A stretch of 64,000 bases of DNA from Amaranthus tricolor (Eukaryota; Streptophyta; Magnoliopsida; Caryophyllales; Amaranthaceae), in contig NC_080056.1 of assembly GCF_026212465.1 (NCBI RefSeq), positions 22,114,482 to 22,178,481 of the forward strand, written 5' to 3'. Positions 48,961 through 62,000 of the stretch are shown one piece after another; positions within the stretch are counted from its first letter, which is position 1, and every line of letters starts with the position of its first letter. The position numbers and the translations under genes are program-made. Under the pieces are notes generated by a model. It did not search any database. It was not told the origin of the DNA and was given only the letters and a program-made list of their open reading frames with translations.

Positions 48961-51900
48961 TTAAATTACGTATACAATGGTTCAAACTTGGTTTGTTTGC
49001 CACGAAACATGGCACCCAACACTGTTTGGTATATTTTGTTGAAGTGGTTAGAATCCCAAAAAATAGTAATATGCTTGAAATTACATGCTAAGCGGCGTGT
49101 TTGAGGTTTTTTAAGCGTTTTTGGCACTTTCTATCATAAAGTGGTTCAAACGTGGGTTGTTTTGCATGAAACTTGGTACACATCACAATTTGACATATAT
49201 TATTGTGTTGAAATAGTTAGAATCCAAAACAGTAGTCATATTCTTAAAATTACATGCTAAGTTGCATTTTTAATGTTTTTATAGCTTTTTTGGCACTCTC
49301 TCGGATAAAGTGGCTCAAAATTAGGTTGTTTTGCATCAAACATGGAACACAACACTATTTGGTATATAATGTCATGTTGAAATGGTTAGAATCCATAACA
49401 ATAGTCATATTCTTGAAATTACATGCTAAGTTGCGTTTTTGAGGTTTTTTAAGCGTTTTTGGCACTTTCTCGCATAAAGTGGTTCAATCTTGATTTGTGG
49501 GCCATGAAACTTGGCACAAATCACTATTTGGTACATCAAATTTTGTTCAAATGGTAACAATCGAAAAAGAATAGTCATGTGCTTGAAATTACATGCTAAG
49601 TCACGCCATTGAGGTTTTTTAAACGTTTTTAGCACTTTCTCGCATAAATTAGTTCAAACATGGTTTGTTTTGCATCAAACATTGCACACAAGACCATTTG
49701 TTATATATTTGTGTTGAAATAATTTGAACCCAAAACATATAGTCATATGCTTGAAATTACGCGCTATTTCGCGTGTTTGAGGTTTTTTAAGCATTTTAGG
49801 CACTTCTCGTATAAAGTGGTTCAAACATGGTTTGTTGGCCACGAAACTTGGCACATAACATTATTTGGTATATATTATTGTGTTGAAATGGTGACAATCG
49901 AAAACAATAGTCGAAGGCTTAAAATTACGTGCTAAGTTTCGTGTTTGATGTTTTTTAAGCATTTTTGGCACTTTCTCGCATAAAGTGGTTGAAACTTGGT
50001 ATGTTTCGCATGAAACTTGGCACTAAAGACTATTTGGTATATATTATTGTGTTGAAATTTTTAGAATCGAAAATAATAGTCATAAGCTTTAAATTACGTG
50101 CTAAGTTGCATTTTTAAAGTTTTTTAAGCTTTTATGGCACTTTCTCGTATAAAGTGGTTCAAACTTAATTCATTTTGCATGAATTTTGGTACACAACACT
50201 ATTTGGTACATATTATTGTGGTAAATAGGATAGAATTGAAAAAAATAGTCATATGCTGGAAATTACGTATAAAGTGTTCAAACTTTGTTTGTTTTCCACG
50301 AAACATGGCACACCACACTGTTTAGTATATTTTGTTGAAGTGGTTAGAATCCCAAAAAAATAGTGATATGCTTGAAATTACGTGCTAAGCTGCGTGTTTG
50401 AGGTTTTTTTAAGCGTTTTTGGGACTTTCTAGCATAAAGTGGTTCAAACTTGGGTTGTTTTGCATGAAATCTGGTATTCAACAGTATTTGGTATATATAT
50501 TATTGTGTTGAAATAGTTAACATCCAAAATAGTAGTCATATTCTTGAAATTACGTGCTACGTTGCATTTTTAATGTTTCTATAGCTTTTTTTGGCACTCT
50601 CTCGAATAAGGTGGTTCAAACTTAGGTTGTTTTGCATCAAACATGGCACACAACACTATCTGATATATATTATCATGTTAAAATGGTTAGAATCCAATAA
50701 AATAGTCATATTCTTATAATGACATGCTAAGTTGCGTTTTTGAGGTTCTTTAAACGTTTTTGGCACTTTCTCGTATAAAGTGGTTCAATCTTGGTTTTTT
50801 GGCCACGAAACTTGACACAAAACACTATTTGGTAGCTCTTATTTTTTTGAAATGGTGATAATCGAAAAGAATACTCATATGCTTGAACTTTTGTGCTACG
50901 TTGCGTGTTTAAGGTTTTTTTTGCATTTTTGGCACTTTTTCGCATAAATTGGTTCAAACTTGGTTTGTTTGGCACGAAACATGGCATACGACACTATTTG
51001 GTATAGGTTATTATGTTGAATTGGTGACAATCAAAAAGAATAGTCACGTACTTGAAATTACATGCTAAGTTGCATCATTGAAGGTTTTTAAGCGTTTTTA
51101 GTTTTGCATGAAACGTTGCACACAACACTATTTGGTATATATTATTGTGATGAAATGGTTAAAATTTAAAAAAATTTTCATATGCTTTGAATTACGTATA
51201 AAGTGGTTCAATCTTTGTTTGTTTGACACCAAAAATAGAACACATGACTATTTGGTATATTTTGTTGAAGTGGTTAGAATCCCAAAAAATAGTCATAAGC
51301 TTGAAATTACGTGTTAAGCTGCGTGTTTGAGGATTTTTTTAATCGTTTTTGGCACTTTCTAGCATAAAGTGGCTCAAACTTGGGTTGTTTTGCACGTACA
51401 CAACACTATCTTGTATATATTATTGAGTTGAAATAGTTAAATCCAAAACAGTAGTTATATTCTTGAAATTACGTGCTAAGTTGCGTTTTTAAGATTTTTA
51501 TAGCTTTTTTGGCGCTTTCTCGGATAAAGTGGTTCAAATTTCGTTTTTTTCGCATCAAACGTGGCACACAACACTTTTTGGTATAAATTAATATGTTGAA
51601 ATTGTTCGAATCTAAAACAATAGTCCTATGCTTGAAATTACATGCAAAGTTGCGTTTTTGAGGTTTTTTAAGCGTTTTTGGCACTTTCTCGCATAAAGTG
51701 GTACAAACTTGGTTTGTTTGCCACGAAACATGGCGCACAAAACTATTTTGTATATATTATTGTGTTGAAATGGTTACAATCGAAAACCATAGTCATCTGC
51801 TTGAAATTACATGCTAAGTTGTGTTTTTAAGGTTTTTTAAGCTTTTATGGCACTTTCTCGCATAAAGTGGTTAAAACGTGGTTTATTTTGCTGTAAACTT

Positions 51901-54900
51901 GTCATAAACACTATTTGGTATATATTATGGTTTTGAAATGGTTAAAATCGAAGACAATAGTCATATGCTTGAAATTACATGCTAAGTTGCGTATTTAATG
52001 TTTCTGAAGCGTTTTTGGCATTTTCTCGCATATACTGGTTAAAACGTGGGTTGTTTTGCAAGAAACTTATCACTAAAAACTATTTGGTATATATTATACG
52101 ATTGAAATGGTGACAATCGAAAATAATAGTCATATGCTTGAAATTACGTGCGAAGTTGCGTGTTTGAGGTTTTTTTAAACGTTTTTGGCACTTTCTCGCA
52201 TAAAGTGGATCATGATTAGTTTGTTTTGCATGAAAAGGTCAGAATAAAAAATAATAGTCATTTGCTTGAAATTACGTGCTAAGTTGCGTTTTTGAGGTTT
52301 TTAAACGTTTTTTGCACGTTCTCGCATAAAGTGATTCAAAATTGGTTTGTTTGCCACGAAACATGGCACACAACACTATTTGGTATATATTTGCGTTAGT
52401 GAGGTTTTTTAAGTTTTTTTGACACGTCCTGGCATAAAGTGGTTAAAAAGTTGTTTGTTTTGCAGGAAACTTGTCACTAAACACTGTTTGGTATATATTA
52501 CTATGTTGAAATGGTTAAAATCGAAAACAATAATCATATGCTTGATATTACGTTCTAAGTTGCGTTTAAGAGGTTTTTTTTAGCATTTTTGGCACTTTCT
52601 CGCATAAAGTAGTTCAAACATGGTTTATTTTGAATGGAACGTTGCACACAACAGTATTTGTTATATATTATTGTGTTGAAATGATTAGAATAAAAAAACA
52701 TATACTCATATGCTAGAAAATAAGTGCTAAGTTGCGCGTTTGAGGTTTTTTAAGCGTTCTAGGCGCTTTCTCGCATAAAGTGGTTCAAACTTGGTTTGTT
52801 GGCCACCAAATTGGCACACAACACTATTTGGTATATATATTATTGTGTTGAAATGGTGCAAATAGAAAACAATAGTCATATGCTTGAAATTACTTGCTAA
52901 GTTGCGTTTTTAATGTTTTTTAAGATTTTTTGGCACTTTCTCCCATAAAGTGGTTAAAAGGTCGTTCTTTTTGTAGGAAACTTGTCACTAAATAGTATTT
53001 GGTATATTTTATTGTGTTGAAATGGTGAAAATCGAAAACAATAATCATATGCTTAAAATTACGTCCTAAGTTGCGTGTTTGAAGTTTTTTAAGCGTTTTT
53101 TGTACTTTCTCGCATAAAGTGGTTCAAACTTGGTTTGTTTTGCATGAAACTTGGTACTAAACACTATTATGTACATATTATTGTGTTGAAATCATGAGAA
53201 TCGAAAACAATAGTCATATGCTTGAAATTATTTGCTAAGTTGCGTTTTTAAGGTTTTTTAAGCTTTATTGGCACTTTCTCGAACAAAGTGGTTAAAACAT
53301 GGTTTTATTGCCACGTAGCTTGGCACGCAACACTATTTGGTATATATTATTGTGTTGAATTGGTGAAAATCGAAAACAATAGTCATATGCTTGAAATTAC
53401 GTGCTAACTTGTGTTTTTTTAAGGTTTTTAAAATTTTTTTGGCACTTTCTCGCACAAAGTGGTTAAAACGTGGTTTGTTTTGCAGGAAACTTATCACTAA
53501 ACACCATTTTGTATATATTACAGTGTTGAAATGGTTAAAATTGAAAACAATCGTCATATGCTTGAAATTACATTTTAAGTTGCGTTTTTGGGGTTATTAA
53601 AGCTTTATTGGCACATTCTCGCATAAACTAGTTCAAACATGGTTTGTTTTATATGAATTATTGCACACAATACTATTTCTTATATATTATTCTATTGAAA
53701 TGATGAGAATCCAAAACATATACTCATATGCTTGAAACTACGTGCTAAGTTGTGTGTTTAAGGTTTTTTAAACGTTTTACGCACTTTCTCGCATAAAGTG
53801 GTTCAAACTTTGTTTGTTGGCCACGAAACTTGGCACACAACCCTATTCTATATATGTTAGTAAATTGAAATGCTGAAAGTTGAAAAAAGTAGTTATATGC
53901 TTTAAATTACGTGCTAGGTTGCGTTTTTAATGTTTTTAAGCTTTTTTGGCACTTTCTCGTATAAAGTGGTTCAAACTTGGTTTATTTTGCATGAAACTTG
54001 GCACACAACACTATTTGGTACATATTATTGTGATAAAATGGTTAGAATTGAAAAAAATAGTCAAATGTTTGAAATTACGTATAAAGTGGTTCAAACTTGG
54101 TTTGTTTGCCATGAAACATGGCACACAAGACTATTTGGTATATTTTTTTTGAAGTGGTTAGAATCCCCAAAAATAGTCATATGCTTGAAATTACGTGCTA
54201 AGCTGCGTTTTTGAGGTTTTTTTAAGCGTTTTTGGCACTTTCTAACATAAAGTGGTTCAAACTTGGGTTGTTTTGCATGAAACATAGTACACAACACTAT
54301 TTGGTATATATTATTGTGTTGAAATAGTTAGAATCCAAAACAGTAGTCATATTCTTGAAATTACGTGCTCAGTTGTATTTTTCATGTTTTTATAGCTTTT
54401 TGGCACTCTCTCGGATAAAGTGGTTCAAACTTAGGTTGTTTTGCATCAAACTTGGCGCACAACACTATTTGGTATATATTATTATGTTGAAATGGTTGGA
54501 ATCCAAAACAATAGTCATATTCTTGAAATGACATGCTAAGTTGTGTTTTTGAGGTTTTTTAAGTTTTTTCGGCACTTTCTCGCGTAAAGTGGTTCAATCC
54601 AAAACCCTAATTAGTACATCTTATTTTGATTAAATGATTACAATTGAAAAGAATAGTCATATGCTTGAATTTGCGTGTTAAGTTGCATGTTTGAGGTTTT
54701 TTCAGCATTTTTGGCCCTTTTTCGCATAAATTGGTTCAAACTTGGTTTGTTTGGCACGAAATATGACACATGACACTATTTGGTATAGGTTATTGTATTG
54801 AAATGGTGACAATCGAAAACAATAGTCAGATGCTTGCAAATTACGTGCTAAGTTGCGTCATTGAGGTTTTTAAAGCGTTTTTAACATTTTCTCGCATAAA

Positions 54901-56000
54901 GTAGTTCAAACATGGTTTGTTTTGCTTGAAACATTGCACACAACTCTATTTGTTATATATTATTGTGTCGAAATGATTAGAATCCAAAACATATACATAT
55001 ATGCTTTAAATTATGTGCTAAATTGCGTGTTTGAGGTTTTATAAGCGTTTTAGACACTTTCTCGCATAAAGTGGTTCAAACTTGGTTTTTTTGCCAAGAA
55101 TTTGGCACAAAACACTATTTGGAACATATTATTTTCTTGAAATGGTCAAAATTGAAAACATTAGTCATATGCTTGAAATTACGCGCTAAGTTGCGTATTT
55201 AATGTTTCTGAAGCTTTTTTGGCATTTTCTCGCATAAAGTGGTTAAAACGTGGGTTGTTTTGCAGGAACTTGTCACTAAAAACTATTTGAAATATATTAT
55301 TGGGTTGAAATGGTGACAATCGAAAACACTAGTCATATGCTTGAAATTACATGCGAAGTTACGTGTTTGAGGTTTTTTTATACGTTTTTGGCACTTGCTC
55401 GCATAAATTGGATCAAACTTGGTTTGTTTTGCATGAAACTTGGCACTAAACACTATTTGGTATATATTGTTGAAGTAGTTAGAATCCAAAAAAATAGTCA
55501 TATGCTTGAAAATATGTGCTAAGTTGTGTTATTAAGGTTTTTAAAGTTTTTTTTGACACTTTCTCGTATAAAGAGGTTAAAAAGTTGTTTGTTTTGCAGG
55601 AAACTTGTCACTAAACACTATTTGCAGGAAACTTGTCACTAAGTTGTGTGTTTGAGGTTTTTTAAACGTTTTAGGCACTTTCTCGCATAAAGTTGTTCAA
55701 ACTTTGTTTGTTGGCCATGAAACTTGGCACACAACCTTATTTGTTATATATTATTAAATTGAAATACTGAAAATTGCATAAAATAGTCATATACTTGAAA
55801 TTACGTGCTAAGTTGCGTTTTTAATGTTTTTTAAGCTTTTTTGGCACTTTCTCGTATAAAGTGGTTCAAACTTGGTTTATTTTGCATGAAACTTGACACA
55901 CAACACTATTTGGTACATGTTATTGTGATAAAATGGTTAGAATTGAAAAAAATAGTCATATGCTTGAAATTACGTGCTAAGCTGCGTGTTTGAGGTTTTT
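48960..56000 (+). repeat. Super-repeat of about 7-8 kb in array 2, copy 1
   Basis: Monomers here recur in the same order in the following 8 kb. Paired points: 50134 and 57367 (7233 apart), 50727 and 57958 (7231), 51201 and 59131 (7930), 53391 and 61329 (7938), 53949 and 62217 (8268). The steps of about 700 and 330 bp equal four and two monomers gained or lost. One loss is visible at 51099, where TTTTTAG is fused to TTTTGCATGAAACG. Confidence 0.75.
53989..54108 (+). repeat. Representative short satellite monomer (120 bp)
   Basis: From GCATGAAACTTGG to the next CCATGAAACATGG is 120 bp instead of about 170. About 50 bp with the T-tracts is missing: ATTACGT runs straight into ATAAAGTGG. The same junction occurs near 48967, 50268, 51192, 57497, 59125 and 62345, all in array 2. 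Confidence 0.8.
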
Positions 56001-59000
56001 TTAAGCGTTTTAGGCACTTTCTAACATAAAGTGGTTCAAACTTGGGTTGTTTTGCATGAAACATGGTACACGACACAATTTGGTATATATTAGTGTGTTC
56101 AAATAATTAGAATCCAAGACAGTAGTCATATTCTAGAAATTACATGCTAAGTTGCATTTTTCATGTTTTTATAGCTTTTTTGGCACTCTCTCGGATAAAG
56201 TGGTTCAAACTTAGGTTGTTTTGCATCAAACTTGGCACACAACACTATTTAGTATATATTATCATGTTGAAATCATTAGAATCAAAAATAATTTTCATAT
56301 TCTTTAAATGACATGCTAAGTTGAGTTTTTGTGGTTTTTTTAAGCGTTTATGGCACTTTCTCGCGTAAAGTGGTGCAATCTTTGTTTGTTGGCCATGAAA
56401 CTTGGCACAAAAAACTATTTGGTACATCTTATTTTGTTTAAATGGTGACAATCGAAAAGAATAGTCATATGCTTGAACTTGTGTGCTAAGTTGCGTATTT
56501 GAGGTTTTTTCAGCATTTATGGCACTTTTTCGCATAAATTGGTTTAAAGCTAACTTGTTTGGCACGAAACATGGCACACGACACTATTTGCTATAGGTTA
56601 TTGTGTTGAAATGGTGACAATCGAAAACAATAGTCATATGCTTGAAATTACGTGCGAAGTTGCGTCATTGAGGTTTTTTAAGCGTTTTTAGCACTTTCTC
56701 GCATAAAGTAGTTCAAACATGGTTCGTTTTGCTTCAAACATTGCACATAACACCATATGTTATATATTTTGTATTGAAATGATTTGAATTCAAAACATAT
56801 ATTCATATGCTTGAAATTACGTGTTATTTTGCGTGTTTGATGTTTTTTAAGCGTTTTAGGCACTTTCTCGTATAAAGTGGTTCAAATATGGTTTGTTGGC
56901 CACAAAACTTGGCACACGACACTATTTGGTATGTAATATTGTACTGAAATATGGTGACAATCGAAAAGAATAGTCATATATTTCAAATTACGTGCTAAGT
57001 TGCGTTTTTAATATTTTTTTATGCTTTTTTGGCACTTTCTCGCATAAGGTGGTTAAAACGTGGTTTATTTTGCAGCAAACTTGTCACTAAAAAGTATTTG
57101 GTATATATTATTGTGTTGAAATGGTGACAATCGAAAACAATAGTCATATGCTTAAAATTACGTGCTAAGTTTCGTGTTTGATGTTTTTTAAGCGTTTTTG
57201 GCACTTTCTCGAATAAAGTGGTTGAAACTTGGTATGTTTTGCATGAAACTTGGCACTAAAGACTATTTCGTATATATTATTGTGTTGAAATTGTTAGAAT
57301 CGAAAATAATAGTCATAAGCTTTAAATTACGTGCTAAGTTGCATTTTTAACGTTTTTTAAGCTTTTATGGCACTTTCTCGTATAAAGTGGTTCAAACTTG
57401 ATTTATTTTGCATGAAACCGGGTATACAACACTATTTGGTACATATTATTGTGGTAAAATGGATAGAATTGAAAAAGATAGTCATATGCTGGAAATTACG
57501 TATAAAGTGTTCAAACTTGGTTTGTTTTCCACGAAACATGGCACACCACACTGTTTAGTATATTTTGTTGAAGTGGTTAGAATCCCAAAAAATAGTCATA
57601 TGCTTGAAATTACGTGCTAAGCTGCGTGTTTGAGGTTTTTTTAGACGTTTATGGCACTTTCTAGCATAAAGTGGTTCAAACTTGGGTTGTTTTGCATGAA
57701 ACTTGGTACACAACACTATTTGGTATATATATTGTTGTGTTGAAATAGTTAAAATCCAAAATAGTAGTCGTATTCTTGATATTACGTGCTACATTGCATT
57801 TTTAATGTTTTTATAGCTTTTTTGGCACTCTCTCGAATAAGGTGGTTCAAACTTAGGTTGTTTTGCATCAAACATGGCACACAACACTATTTGATATATA
57901 TTATCATGTTAAAATGGTTAGAATCCAATACAATAGTCATATTCTTATAATGACATGCTAAGTTGGGTTTTTGAGGTACTTTATGCGTTTTTGGCACTTT
58001 CTCGTATAAAGTGGTTCAATCTTGGTTTGTTGGCCACGAAACATGACACAAAACACTATTTGGTACATCTTATTTTTTTGAAATGGTGACAATCGAAAAG
58101 AATACTCATATGCTTGAACTTTCGTGCTACGTTGTGTGTTTAAGGTTTTTTCAGCATTTTTGGCACTTTTTCGCATAAATTGGTTGAAACTTGGTTTGTT
58201 TGGCACGAAACGTGGCACACGACAATATTTGGTATAGGCTATTGCGTTGAATTGGTGACAATCAAAAAGAATAGTCACGTACTTTAAATTACATGCAAAG
58301 TTGCGTCATTGAAGGTTTTTAGTACTTTCTCGCATAAAGTAATACAAACATGGTTTGTTTTGCATGAATCATTGCACACAACACCATTTTTGGTATATTT
58401 GTTTTGAAAAGATTTGAATCCAAAACATATAGTCATATGCTTTCAATTACGTGCTATTTTGCGTGTTTGAGGTTTTTTTAAGCTTTTAGGCACTTTCTCG
58501 CATAAAGTGGTTCAAACATGGTTTGTTGGCCACGAAACTTGGCACACAACACTATTTGGTAAATATTATTCTGTTGAAATGGTGATAATCGAAAAGAATA
58601 ATCATATACTTGAAATTACGTGCTAAGTTACGTTTTTAATGTTTTTTATGCTTTTTTTGCACTTTCTCGCATAAAGAGGTTAAAACGTGGTTTGTTTTGC
58701 AGGAAATTTGTCACTAAATAGTATTTGGTATATATTATTGTGTTGAAATGGTGACAATCGAAAACAATAGTCATATGCTTGAAATTACGTGCTAAGTTGC
58801 GTGTTTGATGTTTTTTAAGCGTTTTTGGCACTTTCTCGCATAAAGTGGTTCAAACTTTGTATGTTTTGCATGAAACGTGGCACTAAAGACTATTTGGTAT
58901 ATATTATTGTGTTGAAATTGTTAGAATCCAAAATAATAGTCATAAGCTTTAAATTTCGTGCTAAGTTGCATTTTTTAAGTTTTTTAAGATTTTTTAGCAC

Positions 59001-62000
59001 TTTCTCGTATAAATTTGTTCAAACTTGAATTATTTTGCATGAAACTTGATATCCAAGACTATTTTTTACATATTATTGTAATGAAATGGTTAGAATTTAA
59101 AAAAATCTCATATGCTTGAAATCACGTATAAAGTGGTTCAATCTTTGTTTGTTTGACACCAAACATAGAACACAAGACTATTTGGTATATTTTGTTGAAG
59201 TTGTTAGAATCCCAAAAAATAGTCATCAGCTTGAAATTACATGCTAAGCTGCGTGTTTGATGTTTTTTTAATCGTTTTTGGCACTTTCTAGCATAAAGTG
59301 GTTCAAACTTGGGTTGTTTTGCACGTACACAACACTATTTGGTATATATTATTATGTTGAAATAGTTAGAATCCAAAACAGTAGTTATATTCTTGAAATT
59401 ACGTGTTAAGTTGCGTTTTTAATATTTGTATAGCTTTTTTGGCGCTTTCTCGGATAAAGTGGTTCAAACATAATTTTTTTCGCATCAAACGTGGCACACA
59501 ACATTTTTTGGTATAATTTAATATGTAGAAATGGTTAGAATCTAAAACAATAGTCATATGCTTGAAATTACATGCAAAGTTGCGTTTTTGAGGTTTTTAA
59601 AGCGTTTTTGGCACTTTCTCGCATAAAGTGGTACAAACTTGGTTTGTTTGCCACGCGACATGGCACACAAAACTATTTGGTATATATTATTGTGTTTAAA
59701 TGGAGACAATCGAAAAAGATAGTCATCTGCTTGAAATTACATGCTCAGTTGCGTTTTTAAGGTTTTTTTAAGCTTTTATGGCACTTTCTCGCATAAAGTG
59801 GTTAAAACGTGGTTTATTTTGCTGTGTGAACTTGTCACTAAACACTATTTGGTATATATTATGGTTTTGAAATGGTTAAAATCGAAAACAATAGTCATAT
59901 GCCTTAAATTACGTGCTAAGTTGCGTATTTAATGTTTCTGAAGCTTTTTTGGCATTTTCTCGCATATAGTGGTTAAAACGTGGGTTGTTTTGCAGGAAAC
60001 TTGTCACTAAAAACTATTTGGTATATATTATACGGTTGAAATGGTGACAATCGAAAACAATAGTCATATGCTTAAAATTACGTGCGAAGTTGCGTGTTTG
60101 AGGTTTTTTTAAACGTGTTTGGCACTTTCTCGCATAAAGTGGATCAAACTTGGTTTGTTTTGCATGAAATGGTTAGAATAAAAAATAATAGTCATTTCCT
60201 TGAAATTACGTGCTAAGTTGCGTGTTTGAGGTTTTTAAACGTTTCTTGCACGTTCTCGCATAAAGTGGTTCAAAATTGGTTTGTTTGCCACGAAACATGG
60301 CACACAACACTATTTGGTATATATTTGCGTTATTAAGGTTTTTTACGTTTTTTGACACTTTCTGGCATAAAGTGGTTAAAAAGTTGTTTGTTTTGCAGGA
60401 AACTTGTCACTAAACACTGTTTGGTATATATTACTATGTTGAAATGGTTAAAATGGAAAACAATAATCATATGCTTGATATTACGTTCTAAGTTGCGTTT
60501 AAGAGCTTTTTTTTAGCATTTCTGGCATTTTCTCGCATAAAGTAGTTCAAACATGGTTTATTTTGAATGGAACGTTGCACACAACAGTATTAGTTATATA
60601 TTATTTTGTTGAAATGATAAGAATCCAAAACATATACTCATATGCTAGAAATTACGTGCTAAGTTGCACGTTTGAGGTCTTTTAAGCGTTTTAGGCGCTT
60701 TCTCGCATAAAGTGGTTCAAACTTGGTTTGTTGGCCACGAAATTGGCACACAACACTAAATGGTATATATTATTGTGTTGATATGGTGAAAATCTAAAAC
60801 AATTGTCATATTTTTGAAATTACGTGCTAAGTTGCATTTTTAATGTTTTTTAAGATTTTTTGGCACTTTCTCGCATAAAGTGGTTAAAACGTCGTTTTTT
60901 TGCAGGAAACTTGTCACTAAATAGTATTTGGTATATATTATTGTGTTGAAATGGTGACAATCGAAAACAATAGTCATATGCTTGAAATTACGTGCGAAGT
61001 TGCGTGTTTCAGGTTTTTTAAGCGTATTTTTAACATCTCGCATAAAGTGTTTCAAACTTGGTTTGTTTTGCATGAAACTTGGCACTAAACACTATTTTGT
61101 ATATATTATTGTGTTGAAATCATGAGAATCAAAAACAATAGTCATATGCTTGAAATTATTTGCTAAGTTGCATTTTTAAGATTTCTTAAGCTTTATTGGC
61201 ACTTTCTCGCACAAAGTGGTTAAAACATGGTTTGTTTGCCACAAAACTTGGCACGCAACACAACTTGGTATATATTATTGTGTTGAAATGGTAAAAATTG
61301 AAAATAATAGTCATATGCTTGAAATTACGTGCTAACTTGCATTTTTAAGGTTTTTAAAATTTTTTTGGCACTTACTCGCACAAAGTGGTTAAAACGTAGT
61401 TTGTTTTGCAGGAAACTTATCACTAAACACCATTTGGTATATATTACTGTGTTGAAATGGTTAAAATCGAAAACAATAGTCATATGCTTGAAATTACGTT
61501 CTAAGTTGCGTTTTTGGGGTTTTTAAAGCATTTTTGGCACATTCTGGCATAATGTAGTTCAAACATGGTTTGTTTTATAAGAATCGTTGCACACAATACT
61601 ATTTCGTATATATTATTGTGTTGAAATGATGAGAATCCAAAACATATACTCATATGCTTGAAATTACGAGCTAAGTTGTGTGTTTGAGGTTTTTTGAACA
61701 TTTTAGGCACTTTCTCGTATAAAGTGGTTCAAACTTTGTTTGTTGGCCACGAAACTTGGCACACAAATTTATATTTAATATATTATTAAATTGAAATGCT
61801 GAAAATTGAAAAAAATAGTCATATGCTTGAAATTACGTGCTATGTTGCGTTTTTAATTTTTTTAAAGATTTTTTGTCACTTTTTCGCATAAATTGGTTAA
61901 AACGTGGTTTGTTTTGCAGTAAACTTGTCACTAAAAATAGTAAATTGCATATGTTATTCTGTTGAAATGGTGACAATCGAAAACAATGGTCAAATGCTTG